Below are positions 36,513 through 44,317 of a DNA stretch of 47,323 bases, one piece after another (the first letter of the stretch is position 1; each line of letters starts with the position of its first letter). Source of the stretch: a virus; IMG/VR virus record IMGVR_UViG_3300047509_000053, positions 1 through 47,323 of that record. One strand, 5' to 3'. Both the position numbers and the translations under genes were made by a program. Below the pieces are notes generated by a model, which worked only from the letters and a program-made list of their open reading frames with translations, was not told where the DNA came from and made no database searches.

Positions 36513-37465
36513 GCGAAATTACGAGGGAGCCTACGGACGCTGAGTTCGCAGCTCTCATGGACAATGTCTCGCCCGACCGCCAGCGTGAGCCCGGTACGGA
36601 GAACGTGACAGCGCCCGAACCGCAGGCCGCACCTGAGCCTGTTGAAGTCCCGGAAGTTCCGGCCGAAGAGGCACTCCCCGAGAAGTACCAGGGGAAGACG
36701 CCGGCCGAACTAGCCCAGATGCACTCGCAGCTTGAGCAGCGTCTCGGCCAGCAGGGACAGGAACTTGGTGAGCTCCGCGCAATCCGCGAAGAGTTCGCCC
36801 AGCTACGGGAGTCGATGGCTACACCTGAGCCCGCCCCGTGGGAAGCACAGCAAGGATACGACAACTTTGAAGAGCGGGTACTGACAGACCCGAAGGGGAC
36901 GCTGGACTGGATTGCTCAGAACCAGCCACAGCTCCTCGAGCGCGGACTTGCAACGTGGGCGCAACTCGACCCTTTTGCAGCCGCCCGGTATGACACCGCT
37001 CACCAGCTTGCGGAGGTTCGGCGGCTCCACGCCGCTGAACTCGACGCAGTAAGAGCGCCCGTGGTGCAGTCGCAGAACGACGCGATGTTGCAGCAGGCGT
37101 ATCAGAACGTGGCGAACACCAATACCTTGCTCGCATCAGTAGCCGAGGACATCCCGGCCCTCTTGGAGGAGAACCCGGAGTTCAAGGTGCTGCTCGGCAA
37201 CGGCGACGTTCCCACCCGCGAGCGTGCTCTCAACAACCTCGTCGCAATCGCCGCCCAGCGGCGCGCGGAGAGTACGGGCACGCCCGCAGAAACAGCCGCT
37301 TCGGCGGCTCATCAAGCGAAGACGCTTGCAGCAGTAGCTACTTCCGGCTCCGCCGCAGAACATGGCGGGCAACCCGGGTCTACAGCGGCCAGTCGTATGC
37401 TCGCTTCCGAGGGTACGTCCATCGCGGACGAACTTGCTCGCAACCGCGCCGCCCACGGCCGGTAG
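36509..37465 (+). CDS. Scaffolding protein
   Basis: 318 residues, ATG 36509. Pro/Glu-rich N-terminus (residues 20-60), long Gln/Glu/Leu coiled coil (about 65-115), helical Ala-rich middle and an Ala/Gly/Arg C-terminus that would bind the coat. Acidic and helical composition and place directly before the major capsid gene are as expected for a phage scaffold, which is removed during maturation. Sequence identity of scaffolds is low in general, so the call rests on position and composition. Confidence 0.8.
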   Translation: MSEITREPTDAEFAALMDNVSPDRQREPGTENVTAPEPQAAPEPVEVPEVPAEEALPEKYQGKTPAELAQMHSQLEQRLGQQGQELGELRAIREEFAQLRESMATPEPAPWEAQQGYDNFEERVLTDPKGTLDWIAQNQPQLLERGLATWAQLDPFAAARYDTAHQLAEVRRLHAAELDAVRAPVVQSQNDAMLQQAYQNVANTNTLLASVAEDIPALLEENPEFKVLLGNGDVPTRERALNNLVAIAAQRRAESTGTPAETAASAAHQAKTLAAVATSGSAAEHGGQPGSTAASRMLASEGTSIADELARNRAAHGR

Positions 37466-37501
37466 CCCTTAACGAGGCCCTTCACAGGACAACCTCCGCT
37501 G

Positions 37502-37521
37502 GGTAGTTCACCGCAACTACC
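37502..37521 (+). promoter_or_regulatory. Leader hairpin before the capsid gene
   Basis: Perfect 7-bp stem GGTAGTT (37502-37508) and AACTACC (37515-37521), loop of six bases, followed by CGGAGAG and the ATG of the major capsid gene at 37540. It may stabilise the capsid mRNA 5' end or expose its ribosome-binding site. Confidence 0.6.
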
Positions 37522-37539
37522 AAACAACGGAGAGCATCA

Positions 37540-38700
37540 ATGGCCGTCTCGACCCTTACGGGTCTGGTCGACGACAACGTCATCCTCGCGGATGAGCGCA
37601 TCGTCGACATGGACAACGTCATCGCCATGCTCGACCCGGACGTCTCGCAGTTCACGACGATGCTGATGAAGATTGCATCCTCGCCTGCGTACAACTCGAA
37701 GATTGAGTGGCTCGAAGACCAGCTCTTCCCGCGTCTTTCGGCTCTCATCGCTTCGGCTGCTTCCTCGGATACCACGCTGGCCGTCACGGTCGGTACTGGT
37801 GCGTACTTCCGGGCAGGCGACGTCGTCCGCATGGGTCGTACTGGCGAAGTGGTTCGCGTTACCGCAATCTCGACTGACACCATCGGTGTCACGCGCGCAA
37901 TTGCAACAGTCACCGCCGCGTCGATGGACTCGACGTACGGCGTTGTGATTGTCGGCAACGCATCGCTTCAGGGCGCGACGCTCGGTACCCGCAAGGTGAC
38001 CAAGCGCGTGCTGAACTACAACTACGAGCAGATTCAGCGTAACCCGTACGGGTTCACTGAGACGCTCATCGCCTCTCGCCTCTACGGCGGTGGCGCGATG
38101 GACAAGGAGCGCAAGAAGAAGGCTATCGAGCACAAGCGTGCGATTGAGAACACGCTGTTCTTCGGTGGTCGGGCACTTGTGACTTCCGGTGCCAACCCTG
38201 TCGGGTACTCCGGTGGTGTTGACGAGTTCATCGTCACGAACAACAAGAACCCCGGTGGTGTCATCACCAAGGCCAACTTGGACGACTACTTCCGCGCGTT
38301 CTTGCAGCATGGTTCTACCAACAAGGTGCTGTTCGCAGCGCCGCTCGTCGCACAGGCAATCTCAGGATTCCTGCGTGACAACTGGGTTCGTTCCCAGCCT
38401 GGTGACCAGGTGTGGGGTGTCGCAGTTGACGCCTTCATCTCTGGCGCGTACGGCTACCAGATTCCGGTTGTGGTCAAGCGGGATTGGAACGACTTCCAGA
38501 CCACGGTCAACCAGTACGGTGGTCGCGCCTACCTCGTCGACTTGGACTACGTCAAGTTCCGCCCGCTCCGCGAGACTCGTCATCTCACGGGCCGGCAGGG
38601 CAACGACGCAGACGAGCAGGACGAGGAATACCTCACCGAGTTCAGCCTCGAGTTCGCTCAGGAGGCCGTGCACGGTGTGATTCAGGGCGTGACCGGCTAG
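37540..38700 (+). CDS. Major capsid protein, SU10/DUF5309-type HK97 fold
   Basis: 386 residues, ATG 37540 preceded by CGGAGAG. The pattern Lys-Ile-Glu-Trp-Leu-Glu-Asp, several beta-hairpins (Gly-Asp-Val-Val-Arg-Met, Gly-Glu-Val-Val-Arg-Val) and Arg-Ala-Ile-Glu-Asn-Thr-Leu-Phe-Phe-Gly resemble capsid proteins of the SU10 group (DUF5309) with an HK97 fold. It forms the icosahedral shell. Followed by a strong hairpin, as usual for this highly expressed gene. Confidence 0.9.
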   Translation: MAVSTLTGLVDDNVILADERIVDMDNVIAMLDPDVSQFTTMLMKIASSPAYNSKIEWLEDQLFPRLSALIASAASSDTTLAVTVGTGAYFRAGDVVRMGRTGEVVRVTAISTDTIGVTRAIATVTAASMDSTYGVVIVGNASLQGATLGTRKVTKRVLNYNYEQIQRNPYGFTETLIASRLYGGGAMDKERKKKAIEHKRAIENTLFFGGRALVTSGANPVGYSGGVDEFIVTNNKNPGGVITKANLDDYFRAFLQHGSTNKVLFAAPLVAQAISGFLRDNWVRSQPGDQVWGVAVDAFISGAYGYQIPVVVKRDWNDFQTTVNQYGGRAYLVDLDYVKFRPLRETRHLTGRQGNDADEQDEEYLTEFSLEFAQEAVHGVIQGVTG

Positions 38701-38712
38701 TCCGGTTCATGA

Positions 38713-38740
38713 GGGCGGGGTGGTTAACGCCACCCCGCCC
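38713..38740 (+). terminator. Strong hairpin after the capsid gene
   Basis: Perfect 11-bp stem GGGCGGGGTGG (38713-38723) and CCACCCCGCCC (38730-38740), loop TTAACG. No U-tract follows, so it is likely a partial terminator or an mRNA 3'-end stabiliser that sets capsid level above downstream genes. Confidence 0.75.
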
Positions 38741-38761
38741 GACCCTACAAGGAGACCCCAC

Positions 38762-39301
38762 TTGCGTTTCATTTCTTCGTACCGCGGCCTTGAACTTGGT
38801 CTGCGGAATCCCAAGATTACTGGCTTCACCCAGACCGGCGACCCCATCTACGACGGCAGCTATCTCAAGGCCGAGTTCATCCAGGGTGGGGTGGACGAGC
38901 GCGAGGCTCAGGAAGCGTTCAAGAGCCTCATCTTCAAGGGCATGTACGAGAGCGAAGACCCGCGTGAGCGCCTCTCCTGGTTCGACACGGAGCTCGCGCA
39001 GATGCACTACAAGTGGACAGACGAGGAGCGCGAGTACGCCGAGGGCCGCCTCCAGGAGCTTGAAGGATTCGGCCGGGACTACATCCTGGTTCAGCCGGAA
39101 GCCATTCCCGCCCCGTGGGCTTCGTACGACACGACCGACGTGAAGCTGATTGTCGACCTGATGCAGGCGACAGGCACCAACGCGGGCGACGTGCTGGCGT
39201 ACGAGCGCAGCAACAAGAACCGTCAGGCCGTCATCGACGCAGTTGAGGCTGCTGGCAACGACGCGCCGCAGAAGAGTGCTGAGGTAGTTGTCAACGCCTA
39301 A
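38762..39301 (+). CDS. Hypothetical virion or head-completion protein, 179 aa
   Basis: TTG 38762 chosen over the GTG at 38720 because AAGGAG lies 11 bp upstream and the longer frame crosses the hairpin. Mixed alpha/beta; Gly-Phe-Thr-Gln-Thr-Gly-Asp-Pro-Ile-Tyr-Asp-Gly early, Trp-Phe-Asp-Thr-Glu-Leu and Ala-Val-Ile-Asp-Ala-Val-Glu late. Place right after the capsid suggests head completion. The family is not recognised. Confidence 0.6.
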   Translation: MRFISSYRGLELGLRNPKITGFTQTGDPIYDGSYLKAEFIQGGVDEREAQEAFKSLIFKGMYESEDPRERLSWFDTELAQMHYKWTDEEREYAEGRLQELEGFGRDYILVQPEAIPAPWASYDTTDVKLIVDLMQATGTNAGDVLAYERSNKNRQAVIDAVEAAGNDAPQKSAEVVVNA

Positions 39302-40325
39302 CCGCGCTACATGGTGGATGCAGGAGGGCAAGGCAGGGCACTACGTCCGCTGCGAACTCCCCGCCCGTTACCTCCCCGGCAAGACCGCAAACCTTGACTT
39401 CACCACCCCGGTACTGAACGGCACTCACCCGGACGGAAGCCCGAAGGTGGACTTCCCAGACCAGGAGGGCGCTGCCATCTGGTGCCTTCCCGGCAACGCT
39501 ACCCGCGGCGTGCTGATGAGGGCCCAGCAGTTGAACGGGACACGGGTCTTGGTGGAGGTGGACGACAACTACCTGACCATGCCGCCGCACAAGACGGAGT
39601 GGCAGAAGGACATCGTCCCGGGCGACCAGGAAGACCATCACTCCCGTGACGCCCATAGGCGCATCGTCCAGAACGTCGCTGACGGAATCATCGTGTCTAC
39701 GCCGTACCTGGAGAAGAGGTACCAGCGGGAGATTGGCAAGCCGGTCTTCCTCTGTCGCAACACGGTCGACCCGCAGGACTGGGAGTGCGTCAAGGAGGTG
39801 AAGAAGGATGACGAGATTCTCCGCTTCGGCTGGAGCGCCTCTGAGTCCCACCGCTTCGACGCTGCTCTCATCGCTCCCGCTATGCGCTGGTTGGCAAAGC
39901 AGGACGGTGTCATCTGCTGTCTCGTCGGTCTTCAGCCCGCGGAGATGGAGAACATCATGTGCGAGCGGGCGGGGTGGACGAACGACCTTGAGGTGTTCCG
40001 CAAGAACCTCGCCCACTTCGATGTTGGCTTCTGTCCGGTCAAGAGGACGGACTGGTCTGCCGCACGTTCTGACCTGAAGGCTCTCGAGTATTCGATGGCC
40101 GGCGCGGTCAGCATCGTGTCGAAGAACGAGCCGTATGACCTCTGGCAGTCCCCGGACATGCCGTGTCTACAGGCAGGCAATCACAAAGAATTTCTGAAGG
40201 CGGCTCAGTGGTGCGTCAAGCATCGCGACGAGCTCAAGGCCATCGCCCGTCAGGCCAAGGACTACGTACTGGCGGAGCGGACTACCGAAAAGAACGTTTG
40301 GCATTGGGAGGAAGCAATCGCATGA
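39288..40325 (+). CDS. Glycosyltransferase, GT4-like (GT-B fold), inside the structural operon
   Basis: 345 residues from TTG 39288 (ATG at 39318 is a shorter alternative). N-terminal domain with Val-Asp-Asp-Asn-Tyr and an Asp-His-His-Ser segment; C-terminal donor domain with Phe-Gly-Trp-Ser-Ala-Ser, Val-Gly-Phe-Cys-Pro-Val, then Leu-Lys-Ala-Leu-Glu-Tyr-Ser-Met-Ala-Gly-Ala-Val-Ser-Ile-Val, the Glu-x7-Glu-like motif of GT-B enzymes. Insertion between capsid and decoration genes, and coupling on both sides, suggests virion protein glycosylation. That role is inferred. Confidence 0.78.
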   Translation: MSTPNRATWWMQEGKAGHYVRCELPARYLPGKTANLDFTTPVLNGTHPDGSPKVDFPDQEGAAIWCLPGNATRGVLMRAQQLNGTRVLVEVDDNYLTMPPHKTEWQKDIVPGDQEDHHSRDAHRRIVQNVADGIIVSTPYLEKRYQREIGKPVFLCRNTVDPQDWECVKEVKKDDEILRFGWSASESHRFDAALIAPAMRWLAKQDGVICCLVGLQPAEMENIMCERAGWTNDLEVFRKNLAHFDVGFCPVKRTDWSAARSDLKALEYSMAGAVSIVSKNEPYDLWQSPDMPCLQAGNHKEFLKAAQWCVKHRDELKAIARQAKDYVLAERTTEKNVWHWEEAIA

Positions 40326-40594
40326 GCAAATATGAAGGCCCGGTGTGCTTCGTCCCGCAAGGGTTCGACGTGCCAGCGAAGAGGTTTGCATGGCTCGGCC
40401 GCGTTCAGAGGCTTGAGGCGGGGTGGCACTACTCGACCCGCTTCCTGAAGAACGGCCATGAGGTTCCCCACCAGAAGCTCCACCTCAACACAGAGGACGA
40501 GAGCGCACCGTTCTACGAGCTGGCTGAGAAGCACCACAAGTCCTGGCTTGAGAAGCACGGCACCGGCAACGTCGTTTCGATGAAGGGCAACTAA
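40322..40594 (+). CDS. Hypothetical protein, 90 aa
   Basis: ATG 40322 overlaps the glycosyltransferase stop (ATGA). Beta first half (Val-Cys-Phe-Val-Pro-Gln-Gly-Phe), then Trp-His-Tyr-Ser-Thr-Arg-Phe and a His/Lys-rich helix. Could be a partner of the glycosyltransferase or a minor structural protein. No family recognised. Confidence 0.6.
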   Translation: MSKYEGPVCFVPQGFDVPAKRFAWLGRVQRLEAGWHYSTRFLKNGHEVPHQKLHLNTEDESAPFYELAEKHHKSWLEKHGTGNVVSMKGN

Positions 40595-41013
40595 TGGCCT
40601 CCGGTAAGTCAAACAACCTGGCGAAGAAGATTGCTGACGTGATGTACGGGGCGGTTGCGTATACGACCGTCACCCCGGTGTTCTTCGCTCTCTGGACTGC
40701 GTCCCTGTCCGCTACCTCTACGGGGTCGACGGCTGGCGAGGCGTCCTACACCGGGTACGCCCGTGTGTCGGTGACCAACAACGCGACCCAGTTCCCCGCT
40801 GCCACCGGCTCCGGTGCGGCTACGAAGCAGAACGCGAACGCCATCACCTGGCCGCAGAACTCCGCGACCGTGAACACGGTCATCTCGGCTGCTGTCTGTG
40901 ACGCCTCCACGACGGGGAACATCCTCCACTGGGGCGACATCGTTTCGACGGTCATCAACGTGCTCGACACGCCGCAGATTGCGACTAACGGCTTCACGCT
41001 GACAGAGAGCTAA
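40594..41013 (+). CDS. Minor structural protein of the phage tail/decoration type, 139 aa
   Basis: ATG 40594 overlapping the previous stop. Pattern Ala-Leu-Trp-Thr-Ala-Ser-Leu, Gly-Glu-Ala-Ser-Tyr-Thr-Gly-Tyr-Ala-Arg-Val-Ser-Val-Thr, then Ala-Ile-Thr-Trp-Pro and a Gly-Asn-Ile-Leu segment recalls a common family of short beta-rich phage structural proteins. Predicted immunoglobulin/jelly-roll-like. Role probably capsid decoration or tail. Confidence 0.65.
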   Translation: MASGKSNNLAKKIADVMYGAVAYTTVTPVFFALWTASLSATSTGSTAGEASYTGYARVSVTNNATQFPAATGSGAATKQNANAITWPQNSATVNTVISAAVCDASTTGNILHWGDIVSTVINVLDTPQIATNGFTLTES

Positions 41014-41724
41014 GTGGCTTGGTCAGCCGTTACGGGCGCGGCCGGAACGCAGGGCACCGGGGTAACGACCCGCGCGGTGACGCTAGGCGCGGTTCAGGTG
41101 GGGGACATCATCATCGCCTCCGCCACCCGGGCTTCAGCCAGTGACGACTTCGCCTCCGACTCCTGCGCTGACACGCTCGCGGGCAGTTCCTACGCCTCGC
41201 TCGGACACGCCTTCTCAACGCCCGATGGGGCCGGGTACTCCTGGTTCTACTCTGTCGTCGTAACCGCGGGCACTCCGACCGTCACCATCACCTTCCCTGG
41301 CTCCGAGAACTTCTGCAACATCGTTGCTGAGGCGTACCGGGGCGGTAGCGGGGTTGTCGATGTGAAGCTCTCTGCGTCCGCGCAGCAGCTCGCAGGAGGT
41401 GGGGCGGACAGCGTCACCGAAGGGCCCATCACCACGACAGGCAACGGTGACCTTGTTGTCGCCACCGTCGTGAACACAGGCAACGCCGACCCGTTCACCG
41501 CTGGCACGGGGTGGACGGGAGACCAGACGGCCACGGTCGCGGGCGGGAACATCCTGCTCCTGGAGTCACTCTTCCAGACCAATGCCGGGTCGATTACCAG
41601 CAAGGCGACTTGCGCTGCTGGCACACACGGCTACGTCGGCGGCATCGCTTCCTTTTTCTTGGCCTCGAGCGGCAACCGAACCTACTTCAACCCGATTCCT
41701 CTCATGTCACCCGGAAGGATTTAA
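41014..41724 (+). CDS. Beta-rich structural protein, 236 aa
   Basis: GTG 41014 directly after the previous stop. Alternating Ser/Thr/Val/Gly strands throughout (Gly-Asp-Ile-Ile-Ile-Ala-Ser-Ala-Thr; Thr-Val-Thr-Ile-Thr-Phe-Pro-Gly) suggest a jelly-roll or Ig-like domain as in phage decoration and fibre proteins. No catalytic motif. Overlaps the next gene. Structural role by composition and neighbours. Confidence 0.65.
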   Translation: MAWSAVTGAAGTQGTGVTTRAVTLGAVQVGDIIIASATRASASDDFASDSCADTLAGSSYASLGHAFSTPDGAGYSWFYSVVVTAGTPTVTITFPGSENFCNIVAEAYRGGSGVVDVKLSASAQQLAGGGADSVTEGPITTTGNGDLVVATVVNTGNADPFTAGTGWTGDQTATVAGGNILLLESLFQTNAGSITSKATCAAGTHGYVGGIASFFLASSGNRTYFNPIPLMSPGRI

Positions 41725-42266
41725 TGGCCCGCCAATACTTGCAGGATGGCCCGTACATTGACCCGCCTGTCTCTTCTCCGCTTTCGGCGGACGTGGCAAC
41801 AACCGCGGTGTCGATGTGGTCGGGTGCCCAGTTCACGCCGCTGTTCGCGAACGACGCGAAGGCCGGGAAAATCTACGTGATTGAGGCCGGTGGTCTCATC
41901 ACCACCGCTGCCACCGGAGCTCTCACCATCGCTCCCGGGCTTGGAACATCCTCACCGGGTACGACCCTTGGCACGTCCATCGCGCAGACCGCTCCGGTCT
42001 CGTCGCTCTCGGGGCCGTGGTACTTGAGGTCGACCTGGGTGGTTCGCACCATTGGCGCTGCCGGCGCGAACTCAACCATCATGGGAGAGGGCTGGTTCCA
42101 GTCGGGCGGCGTTGCAGCCACCGCGAACTCTGGCCTCCAGGTCACGTTCGGCGGAACGTCGTGCGCGTTTGACGCGACGGTCAACAACTTCTTCACGTTC
42201 CAGAAGACGCTCTCTGTTGCCGGGTCGTTCACGACCCATTGGTGCGTTATCTACGCGATGAACTAA
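41724..42266 (+). CDS. Beta-rich structural protein, 180 aa
   Basis: ATG 41724 overlapping the previous stop; a longer frame upstream is shadow. Gly/Thr/Ala/Ser-rich strands (Lys-Ile-Tyr-Val-Ile-Glu-Ala-Gly-Gly, Trp-Tyr-Leu-Arg-Ser-Thr-Trp-Val-Val-Arg-Thr), ending Cys-Val-Ile-Tyr-Ala-Met-Asn. Likely jelly-roll surface protein similar in style to its upstream neighbour. No family recognised. Confidence 0.65.
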   Translation: MARQYLQDGPYIDPPVSSPLSADVATTAVSMWSGAQFTPLFANDAKAGKIYVIEAGGLITTAATGALTIAPGLGTSSPGTTLGTSIAQTAPVSSLSGPWYLRSTWVVRTIGAAGANSTIMGEGWFQSGGVAATANSGLQVTFGGTSCAFDATVNNFFTFQKTLSVAGSFTTHWCVIYAMN

Positions 42267-42269
42267 GCG

Positions 42270-42890
42270 ATGCCAATGTTCCTACCGGGGCCGGGGCCGC
42301 TTCTCCGGCAGCCGATAGAGAACGTCCCTGCTGTGGGCGCGACAGACGTCTTCACGTTCTCTGTCGCATCCGGTTCGTCAGCAGCGTTTACGACCAAGGG
42401 AACGGACGTCATCTCGTTCCCGGTTGCCGCGAGCAAGTCGTCCGTTGTCTTCACGACCAGCGGCACGGACAGCGTCAACTTCAGCGTTGCGTCCAAGTCG
42501 GCTGTGGTTTTCACCCTCGCCGGGATGACGGACACGCTGGCCTTCGCGGTGGCGAGCAAGTCCGCCGTTGCGTTCTCACTGGCGGGGATGACCGACCTCA
42601 TCACGTTCTCGGTCGGGTCGAAGTCGGTCGCCACGTTCACGACCACGGGCACGGACAGGATTGTCTTCTCCGTTGGCTCCGCCTCCACCGCGGCGTTCAA
42701 CACCATCGGCACCGACCTTGTCGCCTTCACTGTCGGCTCGCAGTCCGTACCGACGTTCGTCTTCACCGGGATGACAGACCCAATCCTCTCTGTCTACGCA
42801 AGCCTTTCCGTCGTCACCTTCGGTGTCTTCGTCGGCTCGCAAGCACCGGCCCCGAAGGGCTTGGACACGTTCCTCTTCTTCAATCACTAA
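42270..42890 (+). CDS. Fibre-like protein made of eight 20-21-residue tandem repeats
   Basis: 206 residues, ATG 42270. From about residue 27 the sequence is a run of eight repeats with the plan Phe-(Ser/Ala)-Val-x-Ser-(Lys)-Ser-x-x-x-Phe-(Thr/Ser)-x-x-Gly-(Met)-Thr-Asp-x-(Ile/Leu). Each repeat would give two short strands and a Gly turn, fitting a beta-solenoid or beta-prism. DNA of the repeats is also partly repetitive (GCGTCCAAGTCGGCTGT- and GGGATGACxGAC-like stretches). Probably a trimeric fibre or decoration shaft. I know no named family with this repeat. Confidence 0.7.
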   Translation: MPMFLPGPGPLLRQPIENVPAVGATDVFTFSVASGSSAAFTTKGTDVISFPVAASKSSVVFTTSGTDSVNFSVASKSAVVFTLAGMTDTLAFAVASKSAVAFSLAGMTDLITFSVGSKSVATFTTTGTDRIVFSVGSASTAAFNTIGTDLVAFTVGSQSVPTFVFTGMTDPILSVYASLSVVTFGVFVGSQAPAPKGLDTFLFFNH

Positions 42891-42899
42891 GGAGCCTCA

Positions 42900-43187
42900 A
42901 TGGCTGAAGTCCCCTATGGCTTGCCCTCTACTGGGGCTCATGCCACTAGCTCTCCTCTTGCTACGGGCAGCGGCTCGACTATCACCAATCCGCTCGGAGC
43001 TCACGCCTGCTTCATCACCGTCGCGACACAGAACGCCTACCTGACGCTTGACGGAACCACTCCGTCCGCGACCAACGGGCTGACGCTCGTCGCTGGCGGA
43101 CAACCGTTTTTCCTTCCATGTGGCCGCCCGCTCACAGTTCTCTCGGCTACGGCCGGCGCGGTCATCAATGTTCTCTGGCTTGCATAG
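42900..43187 (+). CDS. Small beta-rich structural protein, 95 aa
   Basis: ATG 42900 after AAGGAG. Gly/Thr/Ala-rich, with Cys-Phe-Ile-Thr-Val-Ala-Thr-Gln-Asn-Ala-Tyr-Leu-Thr-Leu-Asp and Val-Ile-Asn-Val-Leu-Trp at the end. Resembles decoration or fibre tip folds of phage structural modules. No specific family recognised. Confidence 0.62.
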   Translation: MAEVPYGLPSTGAHATSSPLATGSGSTITNPLGAHACFITVATQNAYLTLDGTTPSATNGLTLVAGGQPFFLPCGRPLTVLSATAGAVINVLWLA

Positions 43188-43195
43188 GAGGCCCA

Positions 43196-43393
43196 GTGGC
43201 TAAAGACGCAACAGGAAGTCCGATGGACTTCCCCGATGGTGGACTCACCGCTGGCGATGACGGCCTCGCAGACCTCGCCAAGGGCCTAACGACTGACGGC
43301 ATCCAGACCATCGGTTCCGTTGGCTCCATCCCCTCGTTCCAGTCCCCCGGGCAGATTCGCAAGGGCGGCAGCTTTGAGGGTGTTCCCGGTTGA
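43196..43393 (+). CDS. Hypothetical protein, 65 aa, Gly/Asp-rich
   Basis: GTG 43196 after AGGAGG. Gly/Asp/Ser-rich and probably disordered (Gly-Gly-Leu-Thr-Ala-Gly-Asp-Asp-Gly). Stop overlaps the next TTG (TTGA). No family. Confidence 0.55.
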   Translation: MAKDATGSPMDFPDGGLTAGDDGLADLAKGLTTDGIQTIGSVGSIPSFQSPGQIRKGGSFEGVPG

Positions 43394-43782
43394 GCAACAA
43401 GTGGGCGACGAACTGGCGTGAGCCAATCATTCCCGTCGCAACCGACCACGACACCGAAGCCTACGACATCGTTGAGGGCCAGGTTCGTCGGGCCATCAAG
43501 TGGATTCTCAAGGCCGAGGATGTTGAGCGCATCGCCCAGGGCTACTCCTGTCTGAACTGCCTCGAGCCGTTCGAGACGGAGCACAAGCGTGGCAACTGTC
43601 CTGTCTGCGGCTACCACCTCGCGGACACGCTCTACGACCTCGCCCGCGTTGACCGCGGAGGCACGCACGTTGGCCCCGCGACGACTCTCGACGAGGAGCG
43701 TGAGCGTCTGATTCTCGAGGGCGACCGCCGTCGACACACCCCCGGTGGCTCCATTCTCGTACCGAAAGGATTCAACACATGA
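43390..43782 (+). CDS. Zinc-ribbon protein in the structural module, 130 aa
   Basis: TTG 43390, overlapping the previous stop. The middle (about residues 52-78) has Cys-Leu-Asn-Cys and Cys-Pro-Val-Cys-Gly-Tyr-His, a zinc ribbon with 17 residues between pairs. The C-terminus is acidic/basic charged and ends Leu-Val-Pro-Lys-Gly-Phe. Similar small zinc-ribbon proteins are found among phage structural genes; a role is unknown. Confidence 0.65.
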   Translation: MSNKWATNWREPIIPVATDHDTEAYDIVEGQVRRAIKWILKAEDVERIAQGYSCLNCLEPFETEHKRGNCPVCGYHLADTLYDLARVDRGGTHVGPATTLDEERERLILEGDRRRHTPGGSILVPKGFNT

Positions 43783-44054
43783 GCAAGTTTGGACTGTACG
43801 ACCATGCCCAGAAGGCGTGGCTGCACGTTTACGACACGCTGGAGGAGGCGCAGGAGAAGCTCCTTCGCATCGATGTGAAGACCGCGGTCGTCGCACCGTA
43901 CGGTGAGGCTCCGTCCGCTGACTCCGAGGGCGCACCCGCTGCACCGCAGGAGAACGTGGCAGTTGTGACCGGGAATGAAGCAGCTCCCAACGTCGCCGCT
44001 CCTGAGCCCGAAGCGCCGGCTGACCCCGAAGTCGCCGCTGACGTCGTTGCCTAA
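43779..44054 (+). CDS. Hypothetical protein with Ala/Pro/Glu-rich tail, 91 aa
   Basis: ATG 43779 overlapping the previous stop. The first 40 residues form a small alpha/beta unit; the last 45 are Ala/Pro/Glu/Val-rich and disordered. No family recognised. Confidence 0.6.
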   Translation: MSKFGLYDHAQKAWLHVYDTLEEAQEKLLRIDVKTAVVAPYGEAPSADSEGAPAAPQENVAVVTGNEAAPNVAAPEPEAPADPEVAADVVA

Positions 44055-44169
44055 GAAAATCGGCAAGCGGCAGACCACGAAAACACGCAGTCAACGCAAG
44101 CGCGCCGGTCGGCGCAAGGAGTCGCGCCATGCCCGGAACGCTAACTCTGACGCCAGTAAGCGTCGGTAG
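44047..44169 (+). CDS. Very basic 40-residue peptide
   Basis: TTG 44047, inside the previous frame by 8 bp. Nearly half of the residues are Lys or Arg (Lys-Lys-Ile-Gly-Lys-Arg, Arg-Lys-Arg-Ala-Gly-Arg-Arg-Lys). It overlaps the next gene by 41 bp. Could condense DNA in the virion or bind RNA, or could be a chance frame. Ribosome-binding site is weak. Confidence 0.42.
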   Translation: MPKKIGKRQTTKTRSQRKRAGRRKESRHARNANSDASKRR

Positions 44170-44317
44170 TCTCACCCTGACTCCGGTAGTCAGTTCTATC
44201 GGCACGGCCGTCATCTGCTCCGAGGCGCTTGCGTGTAGCGAACTCCTTCCCTGTGGAGAACTCGGCCTCGGCCTTGGCATGAGAGACGTCGGAACCCTGA
44301 CGCTAGGGAATCCCTAG
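44129..44317 (+). CDS. Small hypothetical structural protein, 62 aa
   Basis: ATG 44129 with AAGGAG nine bases upstream. Begins with a duplicated Leu-Thr-Leu-Thr-Pro-Val pattern and contains three Cys and a Leu/Gly-rich end. Short fibre-like strands. Shares one base with the tailspike start. Confidence 0.6.
   Translation: MPGTLTLTPVSVGSLTLTPVVSSIGTAVICSEALACSELLPCGELGLGLGMRDVGTLTLGNP

Noticed and set aside
41511-41723. Longer N-terminus for the structural protein at 41724
   Set aside because: The upstream frame overlaps the well-supported preceding gene for over 200 bp in another frame; the ATG at 41724 overlaps the previous stop.
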